This document shows, in pieces, positions 8,487 through 17,089 of a stretch of 64,000 nt of DNA (its first letter is position 1; each line of letters opens with the position of its first letter). The DNA lies in contig NZ_AVPK01000001.1 of the NCBI RefSeq assembly GCF_000768685.1, forward strand, positions 186,001-250,000, read 5' to 3'. The stretch is from Knoellia subterranea KCTC 19937. Lineage in GTDB: Bacteria > Actinomycetota > Actinomycetes > Actinomycetales > Dermatophilaceae. The notes under the pieces are model-generated. The model saw only the letters and a program-made list of their open reading frames with translations, ran no database searches and had not been told where the DNA came from. The position numbers and the translations under genes are program-made.

Positions 8487-9254
8487 TCAGATGCCGAGGT
8501 AGTGCTCCAACCCCACGGTCAGTCCGGGGTGCTCGCTCACCTTGCGGACGGCGGCCACGACTCCCGGCATGAACGACACACGGTCGAACGAATCGTGCCG
8601 GATCGTCAGCATCTCTCCGGTCTGCCCGAAGAGGACTTCCTGGTGCGCGACGAGGCCACGCAGCCGAACGGAATGCACGGGTATGCCGTGTGTGCGCCCT
8701 CCGCGAGCGCCGTCCGGGTCGTGCGTGGTCGCGTCCGGGACGGGGCCGAGCCCGGCCTGCTCACGGGCGGCGCCGATGAGGTCGGCCGTGCGGGCAGCGG
8801 TGCCCGAGGGGGCGTCCACCTTGTCGGGGTGGTGCAGCTCGATGACCTCGGCGGACTCGTAGAACTCGGCCGCCTTGGCCGCGAAGGCCATCATGAGGAC
8901 GGCACCGATCGCGAAGTTCGGGGCGATGAGGACACCGACTTCGGGGTGGTCCTCGAGTCGTGTGCGCAGGTCGGTGAGCTTCTCGTCGCTCCAGCCGGTC
9001 GTCCCCACGACGACGTGGACGCCGCGGTCGACGCAGTGGGCGACGTTGGTCGCCGAGGCGTCCGGAACGGAGAACTCCACGACGACGTCGGCGCCGGCCA
9101 GATCCCCCAGGTCGTCGTCGACGTCGAAGCGGCCGACGAGCTCGAGGCCGTCCGCGGCCTCCACTGCGCGGCACACCTCCGAACCCATGCGTCCCGATGC
9201 GCCGATGACCGAAACTCGGGTGGTCGCGCCCGTTGCGCCTGCGTCTGTGCTCAC
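8487..9254 (-). CDS. dapB: 4-hydroxy-tetrahydrodipicolinate reductase
   Basis: DapB reduces the DapA product with NAD(P)H on the way to diaminopimelate and lysine. The 255-residue protein starts with the Rossmann motif VIGASGRMGSEV, has GTTGW in the cofactor domain, and the catalytic ELHHPDKVDAPSGTA segment. The GTG start at 9254 is 6 nt from a TAGGCT -10 hexamer. In many actinobacteria dapB lies close to dapA; here thyA-folA and the azlCD unit separate them. Confidence 0.96.
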   Translation of the reverse strand: MSTDAGATGATTRVSVIGASGRMGSEVCRAVEAADGLELVGRFDVDDDLGDLAGADVVVEFSVPDASATNVAHCVDRGVHVVVGTTGWSDEKLTDLRTRLEDHPEVGVLIAPNFAIGAVLMMAFAAKAAEFYESAEVIELHHPDKVDAPSGTAARTADLIGAAREQAGLGPVPDATTHDPDGARGGRTHGIPVHSVRLRGLVAHQEVLFGQTGEMLTIRHDSFDRVSFMPGVVAAVRKVSEHPGLTVGLEHYLGI

Positions 9255-9266
9255 GGACCGAGCCTA
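9255..9266 (-). promoter_or_regulatory. dapB -10 box, leaderless promoter
   Basis: TAGGCT on the minus strand (9261-9266) sits 6 nt before the dapB GTG. Confidence 0.5.
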
Positions 9267-9286
9267 GTGGCCGCTCCCAACCGTCC

Positions 9287-9379
9287 ACTTCTTGCCCTCG
9301 TGGGACACGCCGCACCCACTTCTTGCGCGCGTGAGACCCAGCTCGCGGGGCGCTGGCCTGTCCCATCAGCGCAAGAAGT
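9287..9379. repeat. Degenerate palindromic element, family A copy 3
   Basis: The left end reads ACTTCTTGCCC-TCGTGGGACACG and the right end GCGCAAGAAGT, matching the termini of the perfect 71-nt elements at 53331-53401 and 61344-61414. A second left half-arm (ACTTCTTGCGC at 9318) pairs better with the right end, so this copy looks like a decayed or doubly inserted element. It lies between dapB and the operator before the 46-residue ORF. Function unknown. Confidence 0.7.
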
Positions 9380-9408
9380 GGAGTGCGACCCGCGACACAC
9401 TGCCAACG

Positions 9409-9463
9409 CCGTTCACCTTCTGTTCATCTTTGGGGTACTCTTGGGTGAACAGAAGGTGAACGG
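9409..9463. promoter_or_regulatory. 18-bp inverted repeat enclosing a candidate promoter
   Basis: Perfect 18-nt arms (9409-9426 and 9446-9463, core GTTCACCTTCTGTTCA) flank a 19-nt spacer containing TACTCT (9436-9441). TTCACC at 9412-9417 would be a -35 with 18-nt spacing, placing the arms over -35 and the transcription start. Each arm also contains GTTCA repeated every 11 nt, which resembles actinobacterial PhoP boxes. It could be a repressor or activator operator or an RNA hairpin in the leader of the downstream small gene. Confidence 0.6.
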
Positions 9464-9523
9464 CCATCGTGGGTCAACTGCGATGGCGGCCACCATTCCG
9501 CAGGTCCACACGAGGAGATTCCC

Positions 9524-9664
9524 ATGAAGAAGGTCGCCACGACCGTCACGGGACCGGCCTGCCTGACGATGCGTTGGGTGCCGGTGACCAAGGACGGTCG
9601 CACCCAGATGGAGATGCGCTGGAGCGCCCCGGCCAAGGTTGCCCGCGTTCCGAAGATCGCCTGA
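9524..9664 (+). CDS. Small basic protein of unknown function (46 aa)
   Basis: The ORF starts at an ATG preceded by GAGGAG (9512-9517) at good spacing, encodes 46 residues (MKKVATTVTGPACLTMRWVP at the N-terminus, ending in ARVPKIA) and is followed directly by a strong terminator hairpin. It lacks a signal peptide or membrane segment and is Lys/Arg-rich with a single Cys. The clean unit of operator, ribosome binding site, ORF and terminator argues that it is real. I do not recognise the family and assign no function. Confidence 0.65.
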   Translation: MKKVATTVTGPACLTMRWVPVTKDGRTQMEMRWSAPAKVARVPKIA

Positions 9665-9679
9665 TCCACTGCCCCACCT

Positions 9680-9714
9680 CGAAGGGCCCCCGCCACCACG
9701 GCGGGGGCCCTTCG
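9680..9714 (+). terminator. Strong GC-rich hairpin terminator after the 46-aa ORF
   Basis: Perfect 15-nt arms (CGAAGGGCCCCCGCC and complement) enclose ACCAC, with further CCCCA/TGGGG pairing outside. It sits 15 nt after the stop codon. Confidence 0.8.
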
Positions 9715-9818
9715 GCGTGGGGAGTCCTCCCCATCGCACGGCCTCCGGGCGGTGCGGCAGGATGGTTCGTCGAAGGGCGTCACGGGAGGGGCCCTCACGT
9801 CCGAAGGGGGACATTCGC

Positions 9819-11492
9819 ATGCGCAAATTCGTCGGAATCATCCTGGCCGTGGTCGGGGCCCTGCTCACCGTCGCAGGCATCATCGGCATCGCCCTGATCG
9901 GGAGCGACGACATCGTCGACTCCCCCGCGTCGACCCTCGCGCTCGGCGACGCGAAGGCCGTCGTCTCCACACCGGGACTCCTGGCGTTCAAGGACACCAC
10001 CCTGCGCGTCTCTGCCTCGAGCTCGGGCGGGTCCGTCTTCATCGGCCGGGCCCACCCGGTCGATGCCGCGGACTACACCAACGGGGCCCCGACCTATGCC
10101 GTCACCCGCGTCGATGCCTCGGGCGTGCAGGGCAAGGCCCTCAAGGGGGACGCTGACGCCACGCTGGCGGACCCGGCGAAGCAGACCTTCTGGACCGACC
10201 AGGCCGCAGGCACGGGCACCCAGACACTCGAGCTCGACCTTGATGGCACTCCGACGACCTACGTCGTGATGCCCACCGGCAAGCCGGGCGACATCACCCT
10301 GGCGAGCGGAGTCAAGGTCAGCAACGGCTTCGCCCTGTCGATCGCCGCCGTGGTTCTGGGCCTGGTTGCGATCGTCTCGGGCATCGTCCTCCTCCGCCGC
10401 CGGCGCACGCCGGACGCCGACCTGCCGGACGGTGACTCCGCTGCGTCGCCCGAGAACGCAGGCGGCACGGCCACGACGGACGCACTTGTGCCCGGGCAGC
10501 CGGCACAGTCGTCGCGCACCATGACCCGCGTCGCGGCGCTCGTCGCCGTGGGCGCGCTCGTCCCCACCCTCTCCGGGTGCGGCATGGTTCCCACGAAGGT
10601 CGAGGCCTGGAAGTCCGACTCGGTGACCAAGCAGGCGCTGACGCACGACGAAGCAGTCGCGGTGATGAAGGACTACGACGTCCGCAACAACGCGGCGATC
10701 AAGGCTGCGGCCGCGACGCACGACACCACGCCGTGGGCCAAGGCCGACGCAGACGCAGTCCTCGCGGCCGACCTGTTCGGAACCCAGCTTCGGCGGGTCC
10801 GTGCGGTCAAGGAGGCCCCGGCGGTCGGCACCACCGTCGCCAACCGCACCTTCTCCCCGGCGTTCGGCACCTATCCGATGTACGCCCTGGTGAGCACGAC
10901 CGAGACCTTCGGCAAGGGCAAGCCCACAGAGCGACTCGTCGCCATGCGAAGAGACAGCGTCACCGCTCCCTGGCTCAAGGTCGGATCCGCGCCGGCACCG
11001 TTGAAGTCACTTCCCGCTGCACGGACCGAGCCTGCCGAGGCGTTCACCGAGGCCGAGACGAAGGCCATCACGACCGCGGTGAATGGACTGACGTCACAGA
11101 TCAATTCCGGCAAGGGCGGACCGGCGCTCCCGAAGGAGCTCGTCACGACGCTGAACGACTCCCGGACCCTGGGCCAGTACCTCCGTCAGGCCACCCTCAC
11201 GGCCGGACTGTGGAACAGCCGGGCGCAGAGCCCCCTGGCCGGCGATGCGTCGATCCAGGCGGCCAGAGCAGCCAAGGGCTCGGTCGTCCTCGTCGAGTAC
11301 CTGCTCAACGGGACGTACCTCGCAAAGGACGGAACCGTCATCGAGTTCACCGACAAGGACTTCGCCGCGGTGACGGGCCAGACCGGCCAGCGCTCGTCCA
11401 TCCGCTACCGACAGGCGCTGACCATCGCGATGACTCTCGATGAGACGGGCAAAGCAACCGTCGTCGGCCACTCGCTCAGCCGACTCGTCTGA
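9819..11492 (+). CDS. Membrane protein fused to a lipoprotein-like domain, unknown function
   Basis: A 557-residue protein. ATG 9819 is chosen because GAAGGGGG precedes it and the N-terminus is then a clean membrane helix (FVGIILAVVGALLTVAGIIGIALIG). Residues about 30-170 look extracytoplasmic, a second helix spans about 171-193 and ends in RRRR, and a Pro/Ala-rich linker follows. At 235-254 there is a complete lipoprotein-type signal with a lipobox, LSGC (C254), then about 300 hydrophilic residues. An in-frame ATG at 10521 would start exactly at this internal signal, but no ribosome binding site precedes it, so fusion is favoured. I do not recognise either domain. Confidence 0.75.
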   Translation: MRKFVGIILAVVGALLTVAGIIGIALIGSDDIVDSPASTLALGDAKAVVSTPGLLAFKDTTLRVSASSSGGSVFIGRAHPVDAADYTNGAPTYAVTRVDASGVQGKALKGDADATLADPAKQTFWTDQAAGTGTQTLELDLDGTPTTYVVMPTGKPGDITLASGVKVSNGFALSIAAVVLGLVAIVSGIVLLRRRRTPDADLPDGDSAASPENAGGTATTDALVPGQPAQSSRTMTRVAALVAVGALVPTLSGCGMVPTKVEAWKSDSVTKQALTHDEAVAVMKDYDVRNNAAIKAAAATHDTTPWAKADADAVLAADLFGTQLRRVRAVKEAPAVGTTVANRTFSPAFGTYPMYALVSTTETFGKGKPTERLVAMRRDSVTAPWLKVGSAPAPLKSLPAARTEPAEAFTEAETKAITTAVNGLTSQINSGKGGPALPKELVTTLNDSRTLGQYLRQATLTAGLWNSRAQSPLAGDASIQAARAAKGSVVLVEYLLNGTYLAKDGTVIEFTDKDFAAVTGQTGQRSSIRYRQALTIAMTLDETGKATVVGHSLSRLV

Positions 11493-11503
11493 CCACGAGC
11501 GCG

Positions 11504-12361
11504 TCAGTCCGCCGGTCGATCGCCGCTCCAGAGCCGGCCCAGCAGGGCCAGATCGGCCGCGACGTCCTCGCGGTAGGCGTTGTAGAACGGGTCGAACGGA
11601 GTGCGCATGTGATACGCCCGGATCGTCTCGGCCTGCACCGAGACGATCCGGCCGCTCGCCCGCGAGAAGAAGTCGCGATGGTCGACCATGCGCAGGCGTT
11701 CGTCCCAGCGCACCCGCTGGATCGCCTCGGTTCGAGCCAGATACAGCTGCGGGGTCTTGACCACGACGGGAAGGCCGTCGATGACCGTCCCGAACGGCAC
11801 CTTGGGCGCCTCGGCGCCGGGGAACAAGGCATCCGCTCCCGCTGCGACGGCTCGCCATCGCGGGAGGTCGACGCGGGTCAGGGCCACGAGGTCGACCTCG
11901 GGGTTGTCGTCGAGGAAGTTCATCGCCGCGACGAGGTCACTGGCTGCGGTGAAGACGATGTCGTCGTCGGTGACGAACACGAACTCCGTGTCCACCGCAT
12001 CCAGCGCGGCGTTGCGCCCCTTGGGCACGCCGCTGTTGAACGGCAGCGCGATCACGTCGATCCCCCGCCCCAACTCCGTGACGGGCTCGCGTGAGTCGTC
12101 GGCGACGACGATGCGGCCGTCGAAGACGGTGCGCAGGCTGGCAAGGCAGCGCCGCAGGACGGCCGGGCGCTCGAAGGTCTTGACCGCCGCCGTGACCCGG
12201 CGCGCGACCTCGTCGCGCTCCGCCGAGGTGTACTTCCCGAACCGCAGCCGGTCGCTGCGTCGCACCGCGACGATCTGGGCGCGCTCGGCCCCTCGATAGC
12301 TGGCCCGCAGCGGCCCGCCGAAGCGTGATCGCATGGCTCGCCTGAGCTGATGGGTGTTCAC
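11504..12361 (-). CDS. Family 2-like glycosyltransferase
   Basis: The sequence has a GT-A nucleotide-binding fold: AAVKTFERPAVLRRCLASLR, then IVVADDSREPV, FNSGVPKGRNAALDAVDTEFVFVTDDDIVF with the acidic DDD metal/sugar-nucleotide motif. Acceptor and sugar are unknown. The longer reading frame begins inside the pnp terminator hairpin, so the GTG at 12361, preceded by GAAGGGA at 8 nt, is chosen (285 residues). It lies between pnp and the convergent membrane/lipoprotein fusion gene, outside the main polysaccharide locus. Confidence 0.75.
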   Translation of the reverse strand: MNTHQLRRAMRSRFGGPLRASYRGAERAQIVAVRRSDRLRFGKYTSAERDEVARRVTAAVKTFERPAVLRRCLASLRTVFDGRIVVADDSREPVTELGRGIDVIALPFNSGVPKGRNAALDAVDTEFVFVTDDDIVFTAASDLVAAMNFLDDNPEVDLVALTRVDLPRWRAVAAGADALFPGAEAPKVPFGTVIDGLPVVVKTPQLYLARTEAIQRVRWDERLRMVDHRDFFSRASGRIVSVQAETIRAYHMRTPFDPFYNAYREDVAADLALLGRLWSGDRPAD

Positions 12362-12417
12362 CGGAAGTCGTCCCTTCGTCGCGCCGGGGCACCTCCATGA
12401 TCCCTGACGCAAAAGCC

Positions 12418-12454
12418 GACGGGGCGGCATACCGAAAAGGTATGCCGCCCCGTC
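12418..12454 (-). terminator. pnp terminator built from the GGCATACC motif
   Basis: Perfect 16-nt arms (GACGGGGCGGCATACC and complement) enclose a 5-nt loop. On the minus strand the hairpin follows the pnp stop and leads into GGCTTTTGCG, a short T-run. The arms contain the GGCATACC/GGTATGCC sequence that recurs across the window. Confidence 0.8.
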
Positions 12455-12474
12455 ACCGACGTGGGGACGTCAGG

Positions 12475-14880
12475 TCACTCGTCGCCGGACGCGTCCGCCG
12501 CGTCCGAGCGCTGGCCGCGACCGCGACCGCCGCGACGACGGTTGCGCTGACGACGCTCGCCACCCTCGGTGGCCTCGCCGCCGTTGGTGGACTCGGTCGT
12601 CTCGGTCGACTCAGCAGCTGCGTCGTCGCCCTCGGCGTCATCCGACGCAGCCGGAGCGGCCTCGGCGCTGTCGCCCTCACCCTCGGGGAGGACAGCCGCG
12701 AGCGAGAGCTTGCCGCGCGGGTCGATCTCCTTGAGCTCGACCTGGACCTTCTGGCCCACCGCGAGCACGTCCTCGACCGCGTCGATCCGCTTGCCACCGA
12801 CGAGCTTGCGCACCTCGGAGATGTGGAGCAGACCGTCCTTGCCGGGGAGCAGGGAGATGAACGCACCGAAGGTCGTCGTCTTGACGACGGTGCCCAGGAA
12901 GCGCTCGCCGATCTCCGGCATCTGCGGGTTCGCGATGGCGTTGATCGCCGCGCGGGCCGCCTCGGCCGAGGGACCGTCGGTGGCGCCGATGTAGATCGTG
13001 CCGTCGTCCTCGATCGAGATCTGCGCACCCGTGTCGTCCTGGATCTGGTTGATCATCTTGCCCTTCGGGCCGATGACCTCGCCGATCTTGTCGACGGGGA
13101 CCGTCACCGAGATGACGCGAGGAGCGAACGGGCTCATCTCGTCGGGGGTGTCGATCGCCTCGTTCATGACGTCGAGGATGTGCAGGCGGGCCTCACGGGC
13201 CTGGGTCAGCGCGCCACCGAGGACGTCGGCGGGGATGCCGTCGAGCTTGGTGTCGAGCTGGATGGCCGTGACGAACTCGCGCGTGCCGGCGACCTTGAAG
13301 TCCATGTCACCGAACGCGTCCTCGGCGCCGAGGATGTCGGTGAGGGCGGCGTACTGCGTCTCACCATCGACCTCAGCGGACACGAGACCCATCGCAATAC
13401 CCGCGACCGGAGCGCGCAGCGGCACACCGGCGTTGAGCAGCGACAGCGTCGAGGCGCAGACCGAACCCATGGACGTCGAGCCGTTGGAGCCGAGAGCCTC
13501 GGACACCTGACGGATCGCGTAGGGGAACTCCTCGCGGGTCGGGAGAACCGGCATGAGGGCGCGCTCGGCGAGGGCGCCGTGACCGATCTCGCGACGCTTC
13601 GGCGAACCGACGCGACCGGTCTCACCGGTGGAGAACGGCGGGAAGTTGTAGTTGTGCATGTAGCGCTTGCGCGTCACCGGCGACAACGTGTCGAGCTGCT
13701 GCTCCATGCGGAGCATGTTGAGCGTCGTGACGCCCATGATCTGGGTCTCGCCACGCTCGAAGATCGCCGAACCGTGCACGCGCGGCAGGACCTCGACCTC
13801 GGCGCTCAGGGCGCGGATGTCGGCGAGGCCACGGCCGTCGATGCGGACCTTGTCGCGCAGGATGCGCTCGCGGACGAGCTTCTTCTGCACGGAGCGGTAG
13901 GCAGCGGAGAGCTCCTTCTCACGACCGGCAAAGACTCCGGGCTGCTCGTCTGTGCCCGCAAGGGCAGCCTTCATGGAGTCCTTGATCTCGTCGAGACGGT
14001 CCTCGCGCTCCTGCTTGCCCGCGATCTGCAGGGCGGCAGCGGCGTCGTCGGCAACCTTGGCCTCGACGGCGGCGTAGGCGTCCTCTTCGTAGTCGAGGAA
14101 GATCGGGAACTCCTCCACCGGCTTGGCAGCCTTGGCGGCGAGCTCGGCCTGCGCCTCGCAGAGGACCCGGATGAACTTCTTCGAGGCCTCGAGACCCTCG
14201 GCGACGATCTCCTCGGTCGGAGCCGTCTTGCCCTCGTTCTTGACGAGATCCCAGGTGAACTCGGTGGACTCGGCCTCGACCATCATGATCGCGACGTCGT
14301 CACCGGCGATCCGACCGGCAACGACCATGTCGAAGGTCGAGCGCTCGATGTCGGAGAACTGCGGGAACGCAACCCACTGGCCGTCGATGAGCGACAGGCG
14401 CGTCGCACCGATCGGACCCGAGAACGGCAGACCGGAGATCTGCGTCGAGGCCGAGGCGGCGTTGATCGCGAGGACGTCGTACTGGGCGTCCGGGTTGAGC
14501 GCGAGCACCGTGATGACGACCTGGACCTCGTTGCGCAGACCCTTCTTGAAGGTCGGGCGCAGCGGGCGGTCGATGAGACGGCAGGTGAGGATCGCCTCGG
14601 TGGAGGGGCGGCCCTCACGACGGAAGAACGAACCGGGGATCTTGCCCGCGGCATACATGCGCTCTTCGACGTCCACGGTCAGCGGGAAGAAGTCGAAACC
14701 CTCGCGCGGGGACTTCCCGGCGGTGGTGGTGGAGAGGAGCATCGTGTCCTCGTCCAGGTAGGCGCTCACGGCGCCTCCGGCCTGCTTGGCCAGGCGTCCG
14801 GTCTCGAACCGAACCGTGCGGGTGCCGAACGAGCCGTTGTCGATGGTGGCTTCGGCGAAGGTGATCTCAGGACCCTCCAT
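12475..14880 (-). CDS. pnp: Polyribonucleotide nucleotidyltransferase (PNPase)
   Basis: PNPase degrades RNA 3'-5' by phosphorolysis and can add tails, acting with RNases in mRNA turnover. The 801-residue protein has two RNase PH-like domains ([19 protein letters not shown] and, in the second, [30 protein letters not shown]), a KH domain ([23 protein letters not shown]) and an S1 domain ([30 protein letters not shown]). The C-terminus is an Asp/Glu/Ala then Arg/Gly-rich tail ([12 protein letters not shown]), as in actinobacterial homologues. AAGGAGG directly precedes the ATG at ideal spacing. rpsO lies upstream, the usual order. Confidence 0.97.
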   Translation of the reverse strand: MEGPEITFAEATIDNGSFGTRTVRFETGRLAKQAGGAVSAYLDEDTMLLSTTTAGKSPREGFDFFPLTVDVEERMYAAGKIPGSFFRREGRPSTEAILTCRLIDRPLRPTFKKGLRNEVQVVITVLALNPDAQYDVLAINAASASTQISGLPFSGPIGATRLSLIDGQWVAFPQFSDIERSTFDMVVAGRIAGDDVAIMMVEAESTEFTWDLVKNEGKTAPTEEIVAEGLEASKKFIRVLCEAQAELAAKAAKPVEEFPIFLDYEEDAYAAVEAKVADDAAAALQIAGKQEREDRLDEIKDSMKAALAGTDEQPGVFAGREKELSAAYRSVQKKLVRERILRDKVRIDGRGLADIRALSAEVEVLPRVHGSAIFERGETQIMGVTTLNMLRMEQQLDTLSPVTRKRYMHNYNFPPFSTGETGRVGSPKRREIGHGALAERALMPVLPTREEFPYAIRQVSEALGSNGSTSMGSVCASTLSLLNAGVPLRAPVAGIAMGLVSAEVDGETQYAALTDILGAEDAFGDMDFKVAGTREFVTAIQLDTKLDGIPADVLGGALTQAREARLHILDVMNEAIDTPDEMSPFAPRVISVTVPVDKIGEVIGPKGKMINQIQDDTGAQISIEDDGTIYIGATDGPSAEAARAAINAIANPQMPEIGERFLGTVVKTTTFGAFISLLPGKDGLLHISEVRKLVGGKRIDAVEDVLAVGQKVQVELKEIDPRGKLSLAAVLPEGEGDSAEAAPAASDDAEGDDAAAESTETTESTNGGEATEGGERRQRNRRRGGRGRGQRSDAADASGDE

Positions 14881-15018
14881 TGGGTCCTCCTTTTCTTGAG
14901 AGTGTCAACGAACCGCGTGCATCGTCGTTGTGCAGCGGGCGTGCTATCTGGTGGTGCTGGGTATTGCTGGTCGTGCTCTATGAAGTTGTCGTGGGGCGTT
15001 GGCCCCACACATCCGAAA

Positions 15019-15046
15019 GAGCGGCCCTCCAGGTGGAGGACCGCTC
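15019..15046 (-). terminator. Hairpin after rpsO
   Basis: Arms GAGCGGCCCTCCA and TGGAGGACCGCTC pair with one mismatch, followed on the minus strand by TTT. It lies 18 nt after the rpsO stop, in the rpsO-pnp gap, and probably attenuates readthrough into pnp. Confidence 0.7.
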
Positions 15047-15063
15047 CGACGGAAGATCGTGGG

Positions 15064-15333
15064 TCAGCGACGCAGGCCGAGGCGCTTGATCAGCGAGCGG
15101 TAACGCTCGATGTCGATGCTCTCGAGGTAGCGAAGCAGTCGGCGGCGACGGCCGACGAGGAGCAGCAGGCCACGACGGCTGTGGTGGTCGTGCTTGTGCT
15201 CACGGGAGTGCTCGGTGAGGTCGAGGATGCGCTGCGTGAGGAGCGCGATCTGGACCTCGGGGGAGCCGGTGTCACCCTCGGTGGTGGCGTACTCGGCCAT
15301 GATCTTCTTCTTGACGTCTGCGTCCAAAGGCAT
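15064..15333 (-). CDS. rpsO: 30S ribosomal protein S15
   Basis: S15 binds 16S rRNA in the platform of the small subunit. The 89-residue protein is full length, with [20 protein letters not shown] near the N-terminus, the [23 protein letters not shown]-binding helix-loop and the C-terminal [17 protein letters not shown] precedes the ATG. It is followed by a hairpin and then pnp, the ancient rpsO-pnp arrangement. Confidence 0.98.
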   Translation of the reverse strand: MPLDADVKKKIMAEYATTEGDTGSPEVQIALLTQRILDLTEHSREHKHDHHSRRGLLLLVGRRRRLLRYLESIDIERYRSLIKRLGLRR

Positions 15334-15529
15334 GGGCGACTGACTCCTTTTCGTGTGATTGCGCGGCGCTCCCGGGCTGGTTCACCGGGGCTCTCTCGAT
15401 CCGCGGCCGGTTCTCACGGCACGTGACAGGCTACCAGCGCGCCGCTTCGCTCCCCTAATCGTGGACTGCGATCGGTGCCTACGGGCCCACCAGGTCCCGA
15501 TGCCCAGACTCGTGTACCCGCTGGCCAAG

Positions 15530-15580
15530 ACGACACTGGCCCGGCCAGCTCAGGTTCGAGCTGGCCGGGCCAAGTGTCGT
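15530..15580 (-). terminator. Long hairpin downstream of the Tat-exported Cys-rich gene
   Basis: A 22/23-nt arm pair (ACGACAC-TGGCCCGGCCAGCTC and complement with one bulge) encloses a 6-nt loop, 13 nt past the stop of the gene at 15593. There is no T-tract. Confidence 0.7.
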
Positions 15581-15592
15581 GCGACAGGGTCG

Positions 15593-16090
15593 TCAGCAGG
15601 TGGGGCAGGTTGTGTTGCCCGGGCAGGTGTTGCCACCGCCATCGAGGTTGCCACCGGGGACGATCGCGCTGCCCTCGTTGCCAAATCCATCCGTGAACTT
15701 GATCTCGAAGGAGTCGTAAGTACCCGTGCTGCAGTTGCCGTACGTACGAGCAGTCTGCGGCTTGAAGCTGACGGTCTGGCCCGCCGGCACCGTGCCACCT
15801 CCGGTGAAGGGCACAGTGCCATTCGCCGACGTGTTGACCGTGAAGTTGAACGAGATGGTCGCGGGCGTCGAGCCCTTGTTGGTGAAGGTGATGCAGGCCC
15901 AGTACATGGCCTGCGGGCCTCCGGAGCAGCACTTGTAGACAGTGGCGCAACCGAAGCACAGGCTTCCGATGCAGGGCTTGGGGCTGGCTGCTGCCGCAGG
16001 CGCAGCGAGTGCTACGGCCACTGCCGGCACGCTCCATGCTGCCCCCTTCGCCAGCGTACGGCGGCTGGTGCCAACGCTCTGTTCAGTCAT
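15593..16090 (-). CDS. Tat-exported Cys-rich surface protein, unknown function
   Basis: The 165-residue protein begins with a twin-arginine signal (SRRTLAKGAAW followed by SVPAVAVALAAPAAAA), so it should be exported folded. The mature part has about ten cysteines (PKPC, SLC, GC, KCC, and CPGNTTCPTC at the very end) around a beta-rich Ser/Thr/Gly core with PAGQTVSFKPQT. Cys-rich folded export fits a disulfide-stabilised small domain. A TAGGAT -10-like hexamer lies about 40 nt upstream (16131-16136). It stands next to a phosphatase/PqqD/nucleotidyltransferase gene set but I cannot show a functional link. No known family is assigned. Confidence 0.75.
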   Translation of the reverse strand: MTEQSVGTSRRTLAKGAAWSVPAVAVALAAPAAAASPKPCIGSLCFGCATVYKCCSGGPQAMYWACITFTNKGSTPATISFNFTVNTSANGTVPFTGGGTVPAGQTVSFKPQTARTYGNCSTGTYDSFEIKFTDGFGNEGSAIVPGGNLDGGGNTCPGNTTCPTC

Positions 16091-16200
16091 GTGCGTTCTC
16101 TCTCTACAGCGAAATTGGGACCCGGATCGGCTCAGATCCTACACGGGTGCGGAGTCGTGACGGTCCCGTTTTCGCCGATTCGAGCGACCATAGTTAATGG

Positions 16201-16761
16201 TCATTTGTAACCACCCAACAGTGGGAGAATCAGTTCGAGACAGCGATCGATCTCGTTGGCGCAGGCAGCCGCCGCCTTGGCTCCCCTCTTGTACGGGTCA
16301 GCAAGATCGAAGGACAGGTTGTCCGGCGGTGCCACACGGAGCGCCGCATCCAAGCCTGCAAGCCCGTGGATCCCCGCCGGTACCTGTCCCCCGGCTTTGG
16401 CCAACTGCTTGAGGCCGAACACCTTGAGCGCATGCTCGGGCCAACGTTCGAGGATGCGCATGCGGTGGGCGAACTCCACCGTGATCACGACGTCGACACC
16501 CTTCAGGATGTCGCGTGAGAGTGCCCGACTCACATGCCCGATGCTCGACCCTCCCCGATCGTTCAGTTCCAGGGCCATCGCGGGATCCATGGCCTGCCAT
16601 GGCGCACCTGAGACGCCCGCACTGCTGAACTGCGACGCCCGGGCCCCCTTGCTCAGCTGCTGCGCCCGGCGTTCGGCATACGGCGAGCGCGAGATGTTGG
16701 CGGTGCACACGAACAGCACACGAAGTGGATCATCCTCGGGTGCGGTCCGGCGAGTTCTCAC
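16201..16761 (-). CDS. Low-molecular-weight protein-tyrosine phosphatase
   Basis: The P-loop VLFVCTANISRSP places the nucleophile at C19 and the phosphate-binding Arg at R25 (CX5R), and the general-acid motif is visible as DLADPYKRG. In polysaccharide loci such Wzb/Ptp-type enzymes dephosphorylate the tyrosine kinase that controls chain length; here the kinase gene lies at 24390-25970. The second Cys often found in the P-loop (ICRS) is Ser (ISRS), so the usual redox-protective disulfide cannot form. The GTG start follows TAGCAT by 6 nt. Length (186 aa) is slightly above the family average because of an N-terminal extension. Confidence 0.9.
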   Translation of the reverse strand: MRTRRTAPEDDPLRVLFVCTANISRSPYAERRAQQLSKGARASQFSSAGVSGAPWQAMDPAMALELNDRGGSSIGHVSRALSRDILKGVDVVITVEFAHRMRILERWPEHALKVFGLKQLAKAGGQVPAGIHGLAGLDAALRVAPPDNLSFDLADPYKRGAKAAAACANEIDRCLELILPLLGGYK

Positions 16762-16773
16762 GCCAGCATGCTA
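16762..16773 (-). promoter_or_regulatory. -10 box of phosphatase gene, leaderless promoter
   Basis: TAGCAT (16768-16773, minus strand) is 6 nt from the GTG. Its TAG is also the stop codon of the upstream PqqD-like gene. Confidence 0.45.
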
Positions 16774-17088
16774 TGTCGGGGGCCTCACCCCGGGAGCCGG
16801 ACTCCGCAACGACGAGCATGGCTCCAGCAGCCCTTCGCGAACCAGGGACTCCATGAACTCGGCGACTTCACCCTCGATCACGCACCGATCCACCCCGGTG
16901 AGGCGCGCCGCTTCACCTACAGGGTCAGCCACCTCCTCGGCAACGAGGCTCCAGAGCATGGCCGCCGATCCGCGCAAAGCCCTCGGCATACCGTCGGGCA
17001 TGACCATCGCGTAGACAACACCCGGGGCCTGGCTGTTCCCCATGACCTGTTCATATGCGACGTCCGAAGCGACGCGATACGTCCTCAT
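16771..17088 (-). CDS. PqqD-like peptide-binding protein
   Basis: A 105-residue protein with the PqqD/RRE winged-helix pattern: MRTYRVASDVAYEQV, a beta-hairpin GVVYAMVMPDG, LRGSAAMLWSLVAEE, and the helix pair ending FMESLVREGLLE. PqqD domains bind leader peptides or act as adaptors, and stand-alone copies are common in polysaccharide and peptide-modification loci. The ATG at 17088 is preferred because AGGAAG precedes it at 6 nt and it follows the upstream stop by one base; a longer in-frame start overlaps that gene. No radical SAM or lasso enzyme is nearby, so a classical RiPP role is not supported. Confidence 0.8.
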   Translation of the reverse strand: MRTYRVASDVAYEQVMGNSQAPGVVYAMVMPDGMPRALRGSAAMLWSLVAEEVADPVGEAARLTGVDRCVIEGEVAEFMESLVREGLLEPCSSLRSPAPGVRPPT

Positions 17089-17089
17089 G

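Noticed and set aside
9409-9463. LexA/SOS box in the inverted repeat
   Set aside because: No GAAC-N4-GTTC arrangement is present; the arms carry GTTCA at 11-nt spacing instead.
12397-15426. A 1009-codon plus-strand open frame over pnp
   Set aside because: It is antisense to pnp and rpsO, rich in repeats of Asp/Arg/Val expected from reading a high-GC gene backwards, and matches no family.
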